Shown in pieces: positions 42,475-51,973 of a stretch of DNA of 64,000 bases. Below the pieces are notes generated by a model. The model ran no database searches and was not told where the DNA came from. It saw nothing but the letters and a program-made list of their open reading frames with translations. Each line of letters starts with the position of its first letter. Positions within the stretch are counted from its first letter, which is position 1. Source of the stretch: an uncultured Bacilli bacterium (GTDB taxonomy: Bacteria; Bacillota_I; Bacilli_A; RF39; UBA660); assembly GCA_910579535.1 (NCBI GenBank), contig CAJTUR010000002.1, positions 1 to 64,000 of the forward strand, in the 5' to 3' direction. A program made the translations under genes and the position numbers.

Positions 42475-43153
42475 TTATCTACTTCTTTCTATTTTTAGTT
42501 TTGAGAATATTTTTATGAGGTCTTCTTGAATGACTAAGGTAGCTCTTTTATCATAAGGTGTCATTTCTTTATTTAAAATAACTAAGTTTTCTTTGAAGAA
42601 TTTTACAAGACTACTAGCGGGTTATACAGTAAGTGATGTTCCAGCTACTATTAAGGTTTCGGCTTTTGTTATCCAATCAATAGCGGTATTGAAACACTCA
42701 GGAAGCCTCTCGCCATATAATAACACATTTGGTCTTATTAGATGACCACAAATACATAAAGGTATATCTTTACTATTAAATATAAATTCTATATCATATT
42801 TTTTATGACAATTCATACAATAATTTTGATACATAGAACCGTGAATTTCTAACACGTTTTTACTTCCTGCTAATTGATGTAAGTTGTCGATGTTTTGCGT
42901 AATAATGACTTTTAGTTTCCTATTTTTTTCTAAGTCAACTAAAAAGTTGTGAACAATATTTGGTTTGGCATTTAAAACGTTCATTTTTGTTTTATAAAAT
43001 TTATAAAATTCTTCTTATTTTTCATACAAGCATTTGCTACTTAAATAGTATTCAGGAGTTTTCGGAATTTTTCTTTGTATAAACCGTTTTCGCAACGGAA
43101 ATCTTTTAAACCACTCGCGGTAGAAAACCCTGCTCCACCAAAGAAAACAATCT
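42475..43153 (-). pseudogene. Sirtuin (Sir2) deacetylase pseudogene
   Basis: A decayed NAD-dependent sirtuin, readable in pieces. IVFFGGAGFSTASGLKDFR and ENGLYKEKF come first, followed by a frameshift to TPEYYLSSKCLYEK, then an in-frame TAA. The longest clean piece (42984-42622) contains ITQNIDNLHQLAGSKN, the zinc cysteines CMNCHKKY and CICG, and GTSLTV. A TAA replaces the next Tyr codon, after which PASSLVKFFKENLVILN continues to a final stop at 42475. At least one frameshift and two stops are present, and the N-terminal start is missing. Confidence 0.92.
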
Positions 43154-43173
43154 AAAGGATAACCCTTAAATTA

Positions 43174-45138
43174 TTATTTATTTTTTTCAATGAAATGCAC
43201 TAAGTAATCGGCGGTTTTTTCAACACCCAATTTATCAACATTTATGATTAAATCGTAATTTTCAAAGTTATACCAATCTCGATTGGTATAAAATTTATAG
43301 TGTTTGGCTCTAGATTTATTAATAGTGTTGATTTTTTTTAATGCGTTTTCATGCTTAAGACCATAATAGGTGGTCGCTCTTTTTATTTTTGATTGTTTAT
43401 CTGTGTATAAAAATACTTTTAAGACTTTTTTATTTTCTTTTAAAATATAATCAGCACATCTTCCAACAATGACGCAAGATTCTTTTTTAGCTAATTTTTG
43501 AATTACTTTGGTTTCAGCAATAAATAAACGATCGTCATTGCTACTTTTTCGGGATTTTTCATCCACTTTATGAATGTACTGAGCGGATAAGCCTGATTCT
43601 TTGGCAAAAAGAGTTATTAATTCTTTATCATAAAAGTTAATTCCTAATTTTTCAGCGAGCAATTGACCAACATAACGCCCACCTGATGCGTATTCACGAG
43701 AAATAGTCACAATTATTTTTGCTCCTTTTGTTGCTTGTTTTGTTTCACTTTTCTGGGGAATTGCTTCTTTATTATTTTCACCCAATTTTTTGTATTCGGA
43801 ACCAATAAGAAATAAGGCGATGATAAAACATATTGTATCGCTTAGACAACCAGCGTATAAAATACCATAGATTCCTTTATCAAATACGATGCTTAATGTT
43901 AAGGATAATGGAATAAATAGTATAATTTGTCTTATAAAAGATAATGCGGTGGCTTTTTTTACTTTACCAAGAGATTGAATTAGAATGCTTCCTGTTATTT
44001 CTAGGGCATTTAAAGAAGTAACAAGAAGAAAGGAACGACAGATGGTTTCCGCAAATTCCATAAATAAAGTGTAATTGGCATCTGTATTTGAAATAAAAAT
44101 TCCCGCAATTTGTTTTGGAAATAAAACAAAAATTAAGTTAAAGAACATTCCAATCAAAAAATTTATAGTCAAAACTTTTTTAAAAGTCTCTTTTACTCTT
44201 ATTTCATTGCCTGCTCCATAATTAAAACCAACAATCGGTTGAGCTCCGATGGCTATTCCTAAAACGGTTGAGATGAATAAACTGTTTACTTTGGAAATCA
44301 CTCCATAAACTGATAGCGGTATATCGCTTCCAAATTTAGATAAAGCTCCATATTTGGTCAAGACGTTATTCATAAAAACAAATAAGATTAAAACGGTTCC
44401 TTGAGTAATAAAAGAAGACAAACCTAACGAAAGCGTTTTTAATGTATTTCTGTCTAATTTAAAGTTGGACTTGATTAATTGTAGACTTTTAAATTTTTTC
44501 AAGTAACCTATTGAAATTAAAAATGAAACGACTTGCCCTATTACTGTCGCTAAGGCTCCACCTTTCACACCTAAATCAAAGACAAAAATAAAGATCGGAT
44601 CTAAGATGATATTAATAATGGCTCCTATAATTAACATCATCATTGAATATTTTGGCGAACCGTCTGCTCTAATTATATTGGATAATGCTGTATAAACAAT
44701 CATAAATGGCGCACCTAAAATAATTATTCGTCCATAATCTAAGGCGTAGTGATAAACATTTTCCGTGCATCCAAAAAGATAGACTAATTTTGGCAAAAGC
44801 ATAAAAGATAAAAAGCTTAATATTAAGGCTATTAAAAAAGTGACGAGTATCGCTTGTCCAACGATATTACTCGCTTCTTCTTTTTTTCCTTCTCCTAGCT
44901 TTAACGACATATGGGCTGAGGCACCATTTCCAATTAAGCTTGCTGAAGCGTTAAAAATAATAATAAGTGGAAAGATAACATTTGTAGCTCCATTTCCAAG
45001 TGTTCCTACTCCTTTTCCAATAAAGATTTGATCAACAATATTATAAATTGAATTGATTAACATACTAATTACACATGGGATGGAAAAGGCTAATAAAAGT
45101 TTGTTTATTTTTTCTTTTCCTAAGTTTAAATTTTTCAT
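43174..45138 (-). CDS. MATE-family transporter fused to a cytidylate-kinase-like domain
   Basis: 654 residues. Residues 1-455 form a complete 12-helix MATE exporter (IYNIVDQIFIGKGVGTLGN, PIVGFNYGAGN, SLGKVKKATALSFIRQ). A 17-residue polar linker leads to a soluble domain (473-654) of the cytidylate-kinase-like type, with IIVTISREYASGGRYVGQLL (P-loop-like), NFYDKELITL, CVIVGRCADYIL and VFLYTDKQSKIKRA. The second half is full length. The kinase could phosphorylate a small molecule linked to transport. No sign of frameshift at the joint. Confidence 0.88.
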   Translation of the reverse strand: MKNLNLGKEKINKLLLAFSIPCVISMLINSIYNIVDQIFIGKGVGTLGNGATNVIFPLIIIFNASASLIGNGASAHMSLKLGEGKKEEASNIVGQAILVTFLIALILSFLSFMLLPKLVYLFGCTENVYHYALDYGRIIILGAPFMIVYTALSNIIRADGSPKYSMMMLIIGAIINIILDPIFIFVFDLGVKGGALATVIGQVVSFLISIGYLKKFKSLQLIKSNFKLDRNTLKTLSLGLSSFITQGTVLILFVFMNNVLTKYGALSKFGSDIPLSVYGVISKVNSLFISTVLGIAIGAQPIVGFNYGAGNEIRVKETFKKVLTINFLIGMFFNLIFVLFPKQIAGIFISNTDANYTLFMEFAETICRSFLLVTSLNALEITGSILIQSLGKVKKATALSFIRQIILFIPLSLTLSIVFDKGIYGILYAGCLSDTICFIIALFLIGSEYKKLGENNKEAIPQKSETKQATKGAKIIVTISREYASGGRYVGQLLAEKLGINFYDKELITLFAKESGLSAQYIHKVDEKSRKSSNDDRLFIAETKVIQKLAKKESCVIVGRCADYILKENKKVLKVFLYTDKQSKIKRATTYYGLKHENALKKINTINKSRAKHYKFYTNRDWYNFENYDLIINVDKLGVEKTADYLVHFIEKNK

Positions 45139-45250
45139 TTTCTCCTCCTTTTTTTGAAAACTTTTATCATTTTAGCACAAAAAAAAATTTTGTGTAATAG
45201 CAAAATTTCTTTTTAAGCTTTTTTTTTATTTTTCCAGATTAATTTTTAAA

Positions 45251-46527
45251 TTATTTAGAATAGATTTTATAATTGTTAGGAACTAATTTATACAATTTAA
45301 ATAATTCTTCTCCTTTAAGTATTTTTATATATCGATTGTTTACATCCTCACTTTTAACTATTCTATATAAATAATATTGATCTTTATGCTTTTTAGCAAA
45401 ATCAATTTCATTATCTGTTATATCTATAGGAGTACTTTCATTTCCCTTCGTCGATTTTACTTCAATGTATTTCTCAACATAATTACCTTGTTCATTTAAT
45501 TCAAAGGACAATATATCAAATCCTTCATTATCCTTTTTATTTTTATAAAATTCTTTCATTTTTTCAACTTCTAATTTAGCATTTTGATTCATTAATAATT
45601 TTAATTCTTCATCATAAATTCTTTTTTCATTAACTATTCCTAATGTACATTTTACAATTTCTTCTGCTATGTAATCAGGCTTCTTTGTTCTATTATTCTT
45701 GGCTCGTTCACTTTTTTCTCTATGTTTCCTAATTTTGGGTGGACCATTTTTTATAATTAACTTATCATACGAATTAGAAACGACTACTTTACGTTCTATT
45801 TCAATAACTTCTTTCACTAATTCTGAAAAATTTGGATTGTCTTTCTCAAACTTTTTTTCAGAATAGATGATTTTTAAAGGAAATTTCCATACTTTTCTTT
45901 CTTTGCCTTTACTATCTTTTTCCAGCATTTGATAGGGTTCATCATTTAAACAAACTCTTCCTTCAAAAGTGTAAGTTCCATTTTTTTCTTTTGAAAATAG
46001 AAAAACATATAAATTGTTTTCTAATGAATGGTATAAAGTTTTATTGTTTTTAATTAATTGTTGATCTCCATCTTGACCTTCACCTGTATAGATAATTTTA
46101 CCTTTTATAATTTCAGAATCCTGATATATACCATTTGACTCAGAAGTCGTTAGAACTAATGCATCTAGTGAGTTAGTTTTCATTATTCCAGATCGACCAG
46201 AAATATTAAATAATTCTGTTATTTCTTTGAAAGTTGAAATATCACCTATTTCTAATTGATTTATTTTTACTAATTTGTCAAAATAATAGGATTTATAAAT
46301 TCCTAAGCCTTTTTCTTTTAATATATATAATTCTTTTCCTGAAAAAACATCCGATAATTTGCAATGTTTTTCTAAAGATGCTTTTATTGATACTTCTTTA
46401 TTTGGATTAGGCACTTTTCTTATTTTTTCTACTTTAGCGTATATTTCCTTTAAAGGAATCCATTATTTCATGTTTCTCGATGAATTGCTATTATTGCTCT
46501 ATTTATGTCTTCTTTTAATGTACTCAT
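45251..46527 (-). pseudogene. SRA-like/DUF3883 modification-dependent restriction gene with broken 5' end
   Basis: The original start is probably ATG 46527 (AGGAGG just upstream, overlapping the Nudix stop), giving MSTLKEDINRAIIAIHRET. A TGA and a frame change follow, after which WIPLKEIYAKVEKIRKVPNP joins the long 387-codon frame (GTG 46414 to 45251). That frame holds a SRA/ScoMcrA-like region (about 75-190: GRSGIMKTNSLDALVL, GKIIYTGEGQDGDQQ) and a C-terminal DUF3883-type nuclease (EGFDILSFEL, YIEVKSTKGN). Such enzymes cut DNA bearing modified cytosine. Only the N-terminal helix-turn-helix-like part is disrupted, so a shortened product from GTG remains possible. Confidence 0.7.
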
Positions 46528-46913
46528 ATTTTTTCCTCCACTATATATTTTGCTAATGGAATATCGGCTGGTGCTAAATCATAAGTTAATAATTGTTCTT
46601 TATCGACCCATTGGTACTCTGAATGGTCATGTAGATTAAAGTCTCCACTAATGTATTCACAATTGTATAATCTTAAATCAATCGTTTTATCAGGATACTC
46701 ACATTTGTTATTTACTAAAAAATTTTTAGCTTTTATTGTTAATTCAAATTCTTCTAAGATTTCTCTTTCTATCGCTTCAAATTCATTTTCATTTTTTTCA
46801 ACTTTTCCTCCAGGAAATTCCCATTTTCCTAAAACATTTTTATCTCCTGTAAGTCTTCTTGCAATTAGAACCTTTTCTTCTTTTTTTATTAATGCTGCTA
46901 CTACAACAATCAT
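46524..46913 (-). CDS. MutT-like Nudix hydrolase
   Basis: 129 residues with an intact Nudix box (GGKVEKNENEFEAIEREI, then LEEFEL). The KWEFPGGKVE lead-in and overall plan match MutT/8-oxo-dGTP diphosphatases. TATAAT lies upstream (46935 region) and GGGGTG just before the ATG. Its stop overlaps the original start of the restriction gene, so the two were coupled. That could mean nucleotide-pool control linked to base-modification recognition. Confidence 0.88.
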   Translation of the reverse strand: MIVVVAALIKKEEKVLIARRLTGDKNVLGKWEFPGGKVEKNENEFEAIEREILEEFELTIKAKNFLVNNKCEYPDKTIDLRLYNCEYISGDFNLHDHSEYQWVDKEQLLTYDLAPADIPLAKYIVEEKI

Positions 46914-47036
46914 ATAAATTCACCCCTTTCATTATATCATCAAAATTTATTAATAGATATGTATTAAAAATCAAAATCTATTTTAACATTTTAAAAGATT
47001 AACTTATCTGTAACGTAGAGCAAATATAAAAAAGTA

Positions 47037-47057
47037 AGAGCACATTAATTGTGCTCT
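47037..47057 (-). terminator. Perfect 8-bp hairpin with T-rich tail
   Basis: AGAGCACA (47037-47044) pairs with TGTGCTCT (47050-47057). On the minus strand it is followed by TACTTTTTTAT. It stands at the junction with a fossil element end at 47062-47160, the same relation seen at 50297-50326 for the intact element. Confidence 0.8.
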
Positions 47058-47061
47058 CTTA

Positions 47062-47160
47062 AATCGAAGACTGTTCAAGGTTTATTTCAATACATCTTTT
47101 ATTTTCATAATATTAAAAACCTTAAAATTAACAAGTATTCTATTTTTGTCAAATTTTAAA
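47062..47160. repeat. Decayed copy of the integrative element's left end
   Basis: TTCAAGGTTTATTTCAATAC and TTAACAAGTATT match the sequence just inside the intact element's left end (50345-50420: TTCAAAGTTTATTTAAATAC, TTTAACAAGTATT), in the same order and spacing, with scattered changes. Like the intact copy it directly follows a terminator hairpin. Confidence 0.6.
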
Positions 47161-47214
47161 ATATTTATCCTTTACATAAAGTTTGTTTTAATATAATCAT
47201 ATGAAAATGAATCA

Positions 47215-47602
47215 CTACATTTTAGAAATTGCTATTCTTTTAATTTTCTTTTCAATAACATTATTTAATTCATCTTTATATTTATAATAGATTTCTTCTT
47301 CTCTTTCTGAATCATGCTCTCTAACTATTGTTAAATCATAAGGATTATATAATGCATAGCAAAAATCTCTTAATATTTTTAGTTCTCTTGGTTTTAAGTT
47401 CTCTATGACTATACACTTTATAAAATAATTCTATGCGATTTATTTCGTCTAATGAAGCTATCCTCTCAGCATTTATATAATTATTTACAATTACTAACAT
47501 TTTTTTTGAGAGTTTGTATAATTTCTTCTCACGCTCTTTATCCTTTCGATATAAATAATAGCTAGCAAGATGTAATGGGCTTAATAGCTTAGGTAAAAAC
47601 AA
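47215..47602 (-). pseudogene. Frameshifted hypothetical gene
   Basis: The frame from 47602 encodes SYYLYRKDKEREKKLYKL and NNYINAERIASLDEINRI. It then leaves frame. In a second frame VIENLKPRELKILRDF, YNPYDLTIVREHDSEREEE and NVIEKKIKRIAISKM run on to TAG at 47215. Joining them gives a plausible about 125-residue protein of unknown function. Confidence 0.65.
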
Positions 47603-47836
47603 AATTAATAACTCACTTGTTATAGAAGAAATTACTTTTTTTCTTTTATCATTTTTTATATCTCTTCACCATTATAAACCTATGTTATTAAGTTTAAAAT
47701 TATATCTTGTTAAAAAGATATGCTTTTTTTCATTAATATTTTTCTTACGCTATCTTTGTATTCTCCAGATTCTTTCTCATAGGTTAAAAATAATTTTTGA
47801 TTTCTTCATAAGATAATTTATTATTTTCATGATGGC
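47603..47836 (-). other. Decayed coding remnant
   Basis: In three different minus-strand frames short open pieces follow each other (SHHENNKLSYEEIKNYF, then TYEKESGEYKDSVRKILM, ending at 47710). This suggests a lost small gene. Nothing else is supported. Confidence 0.4.
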
Positions 47837-48559
47837 TCAGATCTGCTTACCATTTTTATAATCAATATTGGCTAATTTTGCCTGTTTGCATAAATCTTTT
47901 GTCTGTATTTGATATTGTTGTCCATCTTTTATAGTATACGTTCCACATTGTCTAAACTCAAAATTAACATTTTTTCTCATACATTGTTCTCTAATATCTA
48001 GTGCCCAATCATAATTAAATACTCTAGCACTTCTATCCGATTCTCCACCTACTACAACCAATTCAATTTGGTCAAGGTATTTTTCAATGTTTATTTTTTC
48101 TAATAAGGGTTGGGCTGTTTATGCATTTATGTTTTATGGGTAAATCTTTAAAGATAGATAATTTGTAATCGGCGTTTTTTTGATTTTCAATGGTACAACA
48201 GACTATCACGTTATCGTATCCATTCTTCAGTCTTCTGGAATACATTTTATGAATCTCTCTATCCTCTTTGTTAGAAACAAAAAAGTACAATCTTGTCGCA
48301 TCTTTATCATTTTCCAACATTCATTTCGCCACTCGTCTGCTTCTTCAATAAGAAAATCAGTAGAAAAACATAGATAAACTATTCCCGATTTCATTTTAAA
48401 TTTTCCATTTTTCATTTTCTCGACTGGTTTTTCAAAATCTTTTGTTTTTATAATTTCATTCGTATTGATTTTTCTTTTTGCATCACCTTTATGTATATAA
48501 CAATGCAAACAGCCCTCACTACATTTTTTACAACCTCGCCAAGGATTCCACATTGCCAT
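47837..48559 (-). pseudogene. DUF5131 (phage Gp37/Gp68-like) gene with frameshifts
   Basis: Starting at ATG 48559 with AGGAGTG upstream, MAMWNPWRGCKKCSEGC has the CxxC..C cluster and WNPWRGC start of DUF5131. STDFLIEEADEWRNECW and LFLTKRIERF follow. The frame is lost twice. KNGYDNVIVCCTIENQKNAD continues in a second frame. VVVGGESDRSARVFNYDW then QCGTYTIKDGQQYQIQTKD continues in a third, to the stop at 47837. The sum is a full-length but dead gene. Confidence 0.85.
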
Positions 48560-48573
48560 AATTTTTATCACTC

Positions 48574-49026
48574 CTAAAATCTTGACTTTTCGTAATTATA
48601 CGGAATGCTTGTTCCGACTACTACGTCTTCTATTTTTTCAATAATTAACCAATCGTCCATGTTTCCTTGATGTTCAAAATCTAATGCGGTTATTTCTTCG
48701 ACATTTTTAAATTCCACTAAACATAAACATTTTTTGTGCCATCTTTCTTTTTGCTTATCCGTTAATTGTAATTTATTATTGTTAGCCTCAATTGTTTTTG
48801 TTATTTCTTCATCACTTAATTTAACATAGTTTTGAACCTCTTTTACTATTGCTTTTGCTGTAATTTTTTTTGTTCCTTTTTCCATAAAATAAAGGATTTC
48901 ATCTTTAAATACTCTACTGTGTGGTATTTTTCTTCCAGAGGCTCCTCTTATTATCATGGTTTTACTTCCCTCTAAAATTTTATTTAATTCTTTCGATTTA
49001 TCATCACAATATACTAAATGTACCAT
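48574..49026 (-). CDS. ASCH/PUA-like small protein
   Basis: 150 residues. The beta-rich N-terminus with KTMIIRGASGRKIPHSRVF and EILYFMEKGTKKITAKAIV resembles ASCH or PUA-like RNA/nucleotide-binding folds. The middle is helical and the end ITALDFEHQGNMDDWLIIE is strand-rich. It immediately precedes the DUF5131 pseudogene, a common partner. Frame intact; fold assignment tentative. Confidence 0.6.
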   Translation of the reverse strand: MVHLVYCDDKSKELNKILEGSKTMIIRGASGRKIPHSRVFKDEILYFMEKGTKKITAKAIVKEVQNYVKLSDEEITKTIEANNNKLQLTDKQKERWHKKCLCLVEFKNVEEITALDFEHQGNMDDWLIIEKIEDVVVGTSIPYNYEKSRF

Positions 49027-49382
49027 CTTTTTACCAGATCTTTCTAAATTTTTTATTCGTAAGCTATTCTAAAACAATTTCAGTTGTTCAGTGCTTTTCG
49101 TTTCTTTTTTATATGCTTAAATTATATCATTCATGTTCTATAAAATACCATATTTATTGTATTCATTTGTAAATACTTTATATAATCTTTTAGCATTTAA
49201 AACCTCACAATTATAGCTATCTTTATAATTATATATATCTTTCTTTAAGTCCTATAAACTGTTCCTATAATTTATTAAAATAATAACTAATCGTGTTAGT
49301 TTAGTCAACAATTTAAAAGGGAATTTATAAATAATATCTCCCCTACCTCATTTGTAACAGTCTCAAAAACTCTATCTTTTAA
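49027..49382. other. Gene-free AT-rich stretch
   Basis: 356 bp with no supported gene, hairpin or repeat. It is probably decayed element DNA. Confidence 0.5.
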
Positions 49383-50048
49383 TTAATATTCATTTTCTAA
49401 AATATGATTTATGAATTCTATAATATCAAGTTCCTTTCCTTCATATAAAACTCTGTTAACCTTCTGATTATTTATAAGTAAATTTCCATCTAGCATATTA
49501 TATTCTACACAACAGTAATCATCAATCTTAAGTAGTTTATCTTTTAATTTTATTTTAGGTATATCATAAATCATTGCCAGTTCACTTCCTATGTTTCTTT
49601 CTTTTGCTCTAAATAAATGACCACAATATAAGCATAAATGCGTTCTATGAGGAGTATAGGCAAATTGTCCATTATCCGAATGATAACGACCACAATGACT
49701 ACATTTTACTATTGCTAATGGTACATCATTTAATTTAGCGAGCATTATTCCACCAAAGTCTTTATAAGTTAGTAAAGTATGATTATATTCTAAAACTCCA
49801 TTAAATTCTTTATTATTTATTTTTATTTTAGGTATAACATTTTCTAATATGTTTTCATATCTAATCCTTACATCCTTAATTTCATTTTGTTGAATATTTA
49901 ATCTATTATCATATATTTCTTTATTGCTCCAAAGACATTCATCAAGTTTGTTTCCTAATTTATCATAAGCAAAAGACTTATGAGCTGTACAAAAATATTT
50001 AGTTATACCTTGTCTTGATTTTCCAACATATTCTATATTACATTTCAT
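49383..50048 (-). CDS. Zinc-ribbon-like hypothetical protein
   Basis: 221 residues. A C-terminal-half zinc site is likely: CSHCGRYHSDNGQF followed by CLYCGHLFRAKER, with HRTH between them. Two N-terminal cysteines (residues 3 and about 20) and His23 could form another site. The rest is beta-rich. No family recognised. RBS AAAGGAG precedes the ATG. It lies right after a relic YhcG start. Confidence 0.6.
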   Translation of the reverse strand: MKCNIEYVGKSRQGITKYFCTAHKSFAYDKLGNKLDECLWSNKEIYDNRLNIQQNEIKDVRIRYENILENVIPKIKINNKEFNGVLEYNHTLLTYKDFGGIMLAKLNDVPLAIVKCSHCGRYHSDNGQFAYTPHRTHLCLYCGHLFRAKERNIGSELAMIYDIPKIKLKDKLLKIDDYCCVEYNMLDGNLLINNQKVNRVLYEGKELDIIEFINHILENEY

Positions 50049-50072
50049 AGTTATATCTCCTTTAAAATTAGA

Positions 50073-50117
50073 TTACAATTTTTTTATTATTTCATCAACT
50101 ATTTTATTCTTTTCCAT
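50073..50117 (-). pseudogene. Relic 5' end of a YhcG-family gene
   Basis: ATG 50117 begins MEKNKIVDEIIKKL and stops. It matches the first residues of the intact YhcG (MLEENNKMVNEI). Just upstream (50119-50143) is a damaged copy of the palindrome that precedes the intact gene at 56589-56614; they share CGACTGACCAATTCAT exactly. The pair shows that a YhcG cassette once stood here. Confidence 0.7.
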
Positions 50118-50143
50118 TAGTCAATCACGACTGACCAATTCAT

Positions 50144-50296
50144 CAAACTTAATGAAGAAATCCTCTACACTCTTCATTTTAAAGTTATTTACTAAGTTTC
50201 GCTTATATTATATTTTATTCATACTGTTTTAGGTTCCATTTTTATTAAACTTTTTCCTCTTAACATTAATCATTTTTAATTCATAATAACAAAAAA
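50144..50296. other. Flank of the left attachment site
   Basis: No gene or clear signal. AT-rich sequence leading to the T-tail (AAAAAA on plus) of the att terminator. Confidence 0.4.
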
Positions 50297-50326
50297 TGAG
50301 CCAGCTTTCGCTGACTCTTCAGGGGG
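50297..50326. repeat. Left att repeat (attL-like), containing a terminator hairpin
   Basis: 30-bp repeat beginning TGAGCCAGCTTTCGCTGACT, identical to 62864-62893. On the minus strand GAGTCAGC-GAAA-GCTGGCTC (GNRA tetraloop) is followed by ATTTTTTG, so it works as a terminator. Confidence 0.85.
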
Positions 50327-50476
50327 CGGTTGGAGTTCACGCACTTCAAAGTTTATTTAAATACTTTTACCTTTATTTCAACAGGATTAAAAATACTTAA
50401 ATTTAACAAGTATTATATGAATTTTAAAATTTTGGTAGTTGAAAAGGTAGTTGGAATTTATTTTCATCTACCTTTT
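50327..50476. other. Element left end with integrase-site-like repeats
   Basis: It holds TTCACGCACTTCAA (50336-50349), the inverted copy of 61601-61614 before the integrase gene, and TTTTGGTAGTTG / GGTAGTTGG motifs (50427-50456). The latter recur beside the integrase stop at the right end (GGTAGTTGGTTGGTAGTTG). These are likely arm-type binding sites. Confidence 0.6.
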
Positions 50477-51973
50477 TTATTGTATAAGATTATTTATATA
50501 TTCAATTCCAGAAAAACATGGTTCACAATAAATAAAAACATTCTTTTTAGCACGAGTTATGGCAACAAATAATTTATTTTTGAATGTGTTATCTATCTTG
50601 AAACTACTACTTAAGTATATTATGACATTATCGTTTTCTAATCCCTTAGATGAATGGATAGTCATTATTTTATTATTCTTTTCGGAGATGTAGTAATAAT
50701 ACTTATATTTTTCATCAATTAATTTTTCATACATAATATTAACAGTTTCATCTGAAACATCTAAATTTAAAATATTTATAGAATGATTCATAAAATCATG
50801 AAAACTTCTTTGTTTTATTCTAAAATCAGATTTATTAATTTTTTCATTTATATTATGTAAATACATCATCAAATCATCAATTGGGTATTTATAACGATCT
50901 TTTAGATTGTCATAATTTATATAATATTTAATTAATTCCTCTAAAACATCCCTGTTTAAATCGAAATCATTAGGCATGCCATCAAGTTTTTTTGAAAAAA
51001 GAATATCAAAATTATTTTTATAATTTTCATATAACTCGATACCTTTATCATTCGTTTCAACTAGTATAAATATCCCGCCAACTAGCGATTCCAAAAAATT
51101 TATATCTAAATTATTTATTATACTAACATGAGATTCCTTAAATATTTTAGGAACATTACTATCAAATATTTGATTTGCATAAAATAAAATACTAGGATGA
51201 CATCTCACACTAACTGTAATCTTTCTTATTTCATATCCTACATTTATCAAATTATTAAAAAATTCTGGTCTTGCCCCTCTAAACTGATAAATTGACTGAT
51301 TGGGATCACCAAATAATACAATATTTATATTTGTTTTTATTTTTAAAGCATTCAAAAACCTATGTTGAAAGTAATTTAAGTCTTGTGCTTCATCAATATA
51401 TATGGTTGGAAACCTTAATGAAAAGTACCTATTAAACAGTTCCATACCTATTATCTTTTCAGCCAGAATATAAGGTACAAATGATATTTTATAAATGCCC
51501 TTTTTTAAATCATCAAACCATAAATTAATATAAGTATTTGCATTATTTCTAATGTAAGCATTTGTATCATAAAATCTAGTATAGTTATTTAAATCTTTAC
51601 ATGTATCAATAATAACAGAATCAATTGAAATTCTTTTATCAATAACCTTTGCATAAAATAAGTATCGATTTAAAAAAGGTTTAATTATTAAACTCATAAT
51701 TAATGAATCAATAGTTCCAATAAAACAATTATCTAGTTTATTATTTATCTTTTCTAGCCTATCTTTTATTTCTTTTGCTGCTTCTTTTGTAAAAGAGCAT
51801 GCAATAACCCCTTGATATTCTTTTAAACTTTCTAATTCCTTTTCTATTTTTTTAACTAATGTATATGTTTTACCAGCACCAGGACATGCAGAAACACATA
51901 AATATTTACTTGGATCTTCAATAATACTTCCTTGTTGATCATCTAATATTTTTTTTAAATCTTTATCAATCAT
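50477..51973 (-). CDS. gajB: GajB-like UvrD/Rep-family helicase (Gabija)
   Basis: 498 residues with superfamily 1 helicase motifs in order: Walker A VSACPGAGKTYTLVKKI, motif Ia SFTKEAAKEIKDRL, GTIDSL, motif II YIDEAQDLNYFQ, motif III FGDPNQSIYQFRGARPEF, motif V MTIHSSKGLENDNVII and motif VI VAITRAKKNV. GajB is about this size and always follows GajA. The start overlaps GajA by 8 nt. It should unwind DNA and activate or assist the GajA nuclease in phage defence. All motifs look intact. Confidence 0.93.
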   Translation of the reverse strand: MIDKDLKKILDDQQGSIIEDPSKYLCVSACPGAGKTYTLVKKIEKELESLKEYQGVIACSFTKEAAKEIKDRLEKINNKLDNCFIGTIDSLIMSLIIKPFLNRYLFYAKVIDKRISIDSVIIDTCKDLNNYTRFYDTNAYIRNNANTYINLWFDDLKKGIYKISFVPYILAEKIIGMELFNRYFSLRFPTIYIDEAQDLNYFQHRFLNALKIKTNINIVLFGDPNQSIYQFRGARPEFFNNLINVGYEIRKITVSVRCHPSILFYANQIFDSNVPKIFKESHVSIINNLDINFLESLVGGIFILVETNDKGIELYENYKNNFDILFSKKLDGMPNDFDLNRDVLEELIKYYINYDNLKDRYKYPIDDLMMYLHNINEKINKSDFRIKQRSFHDFMNHSINILNLDVSDETVNIMYEKLIDEKYKYYYYISEKNNKIMTIHSSKGLENDNVIIYLSSSFKIDNTFKNKLFVAITRAKKNVFIYCEPCFSGIEYINNLIQ

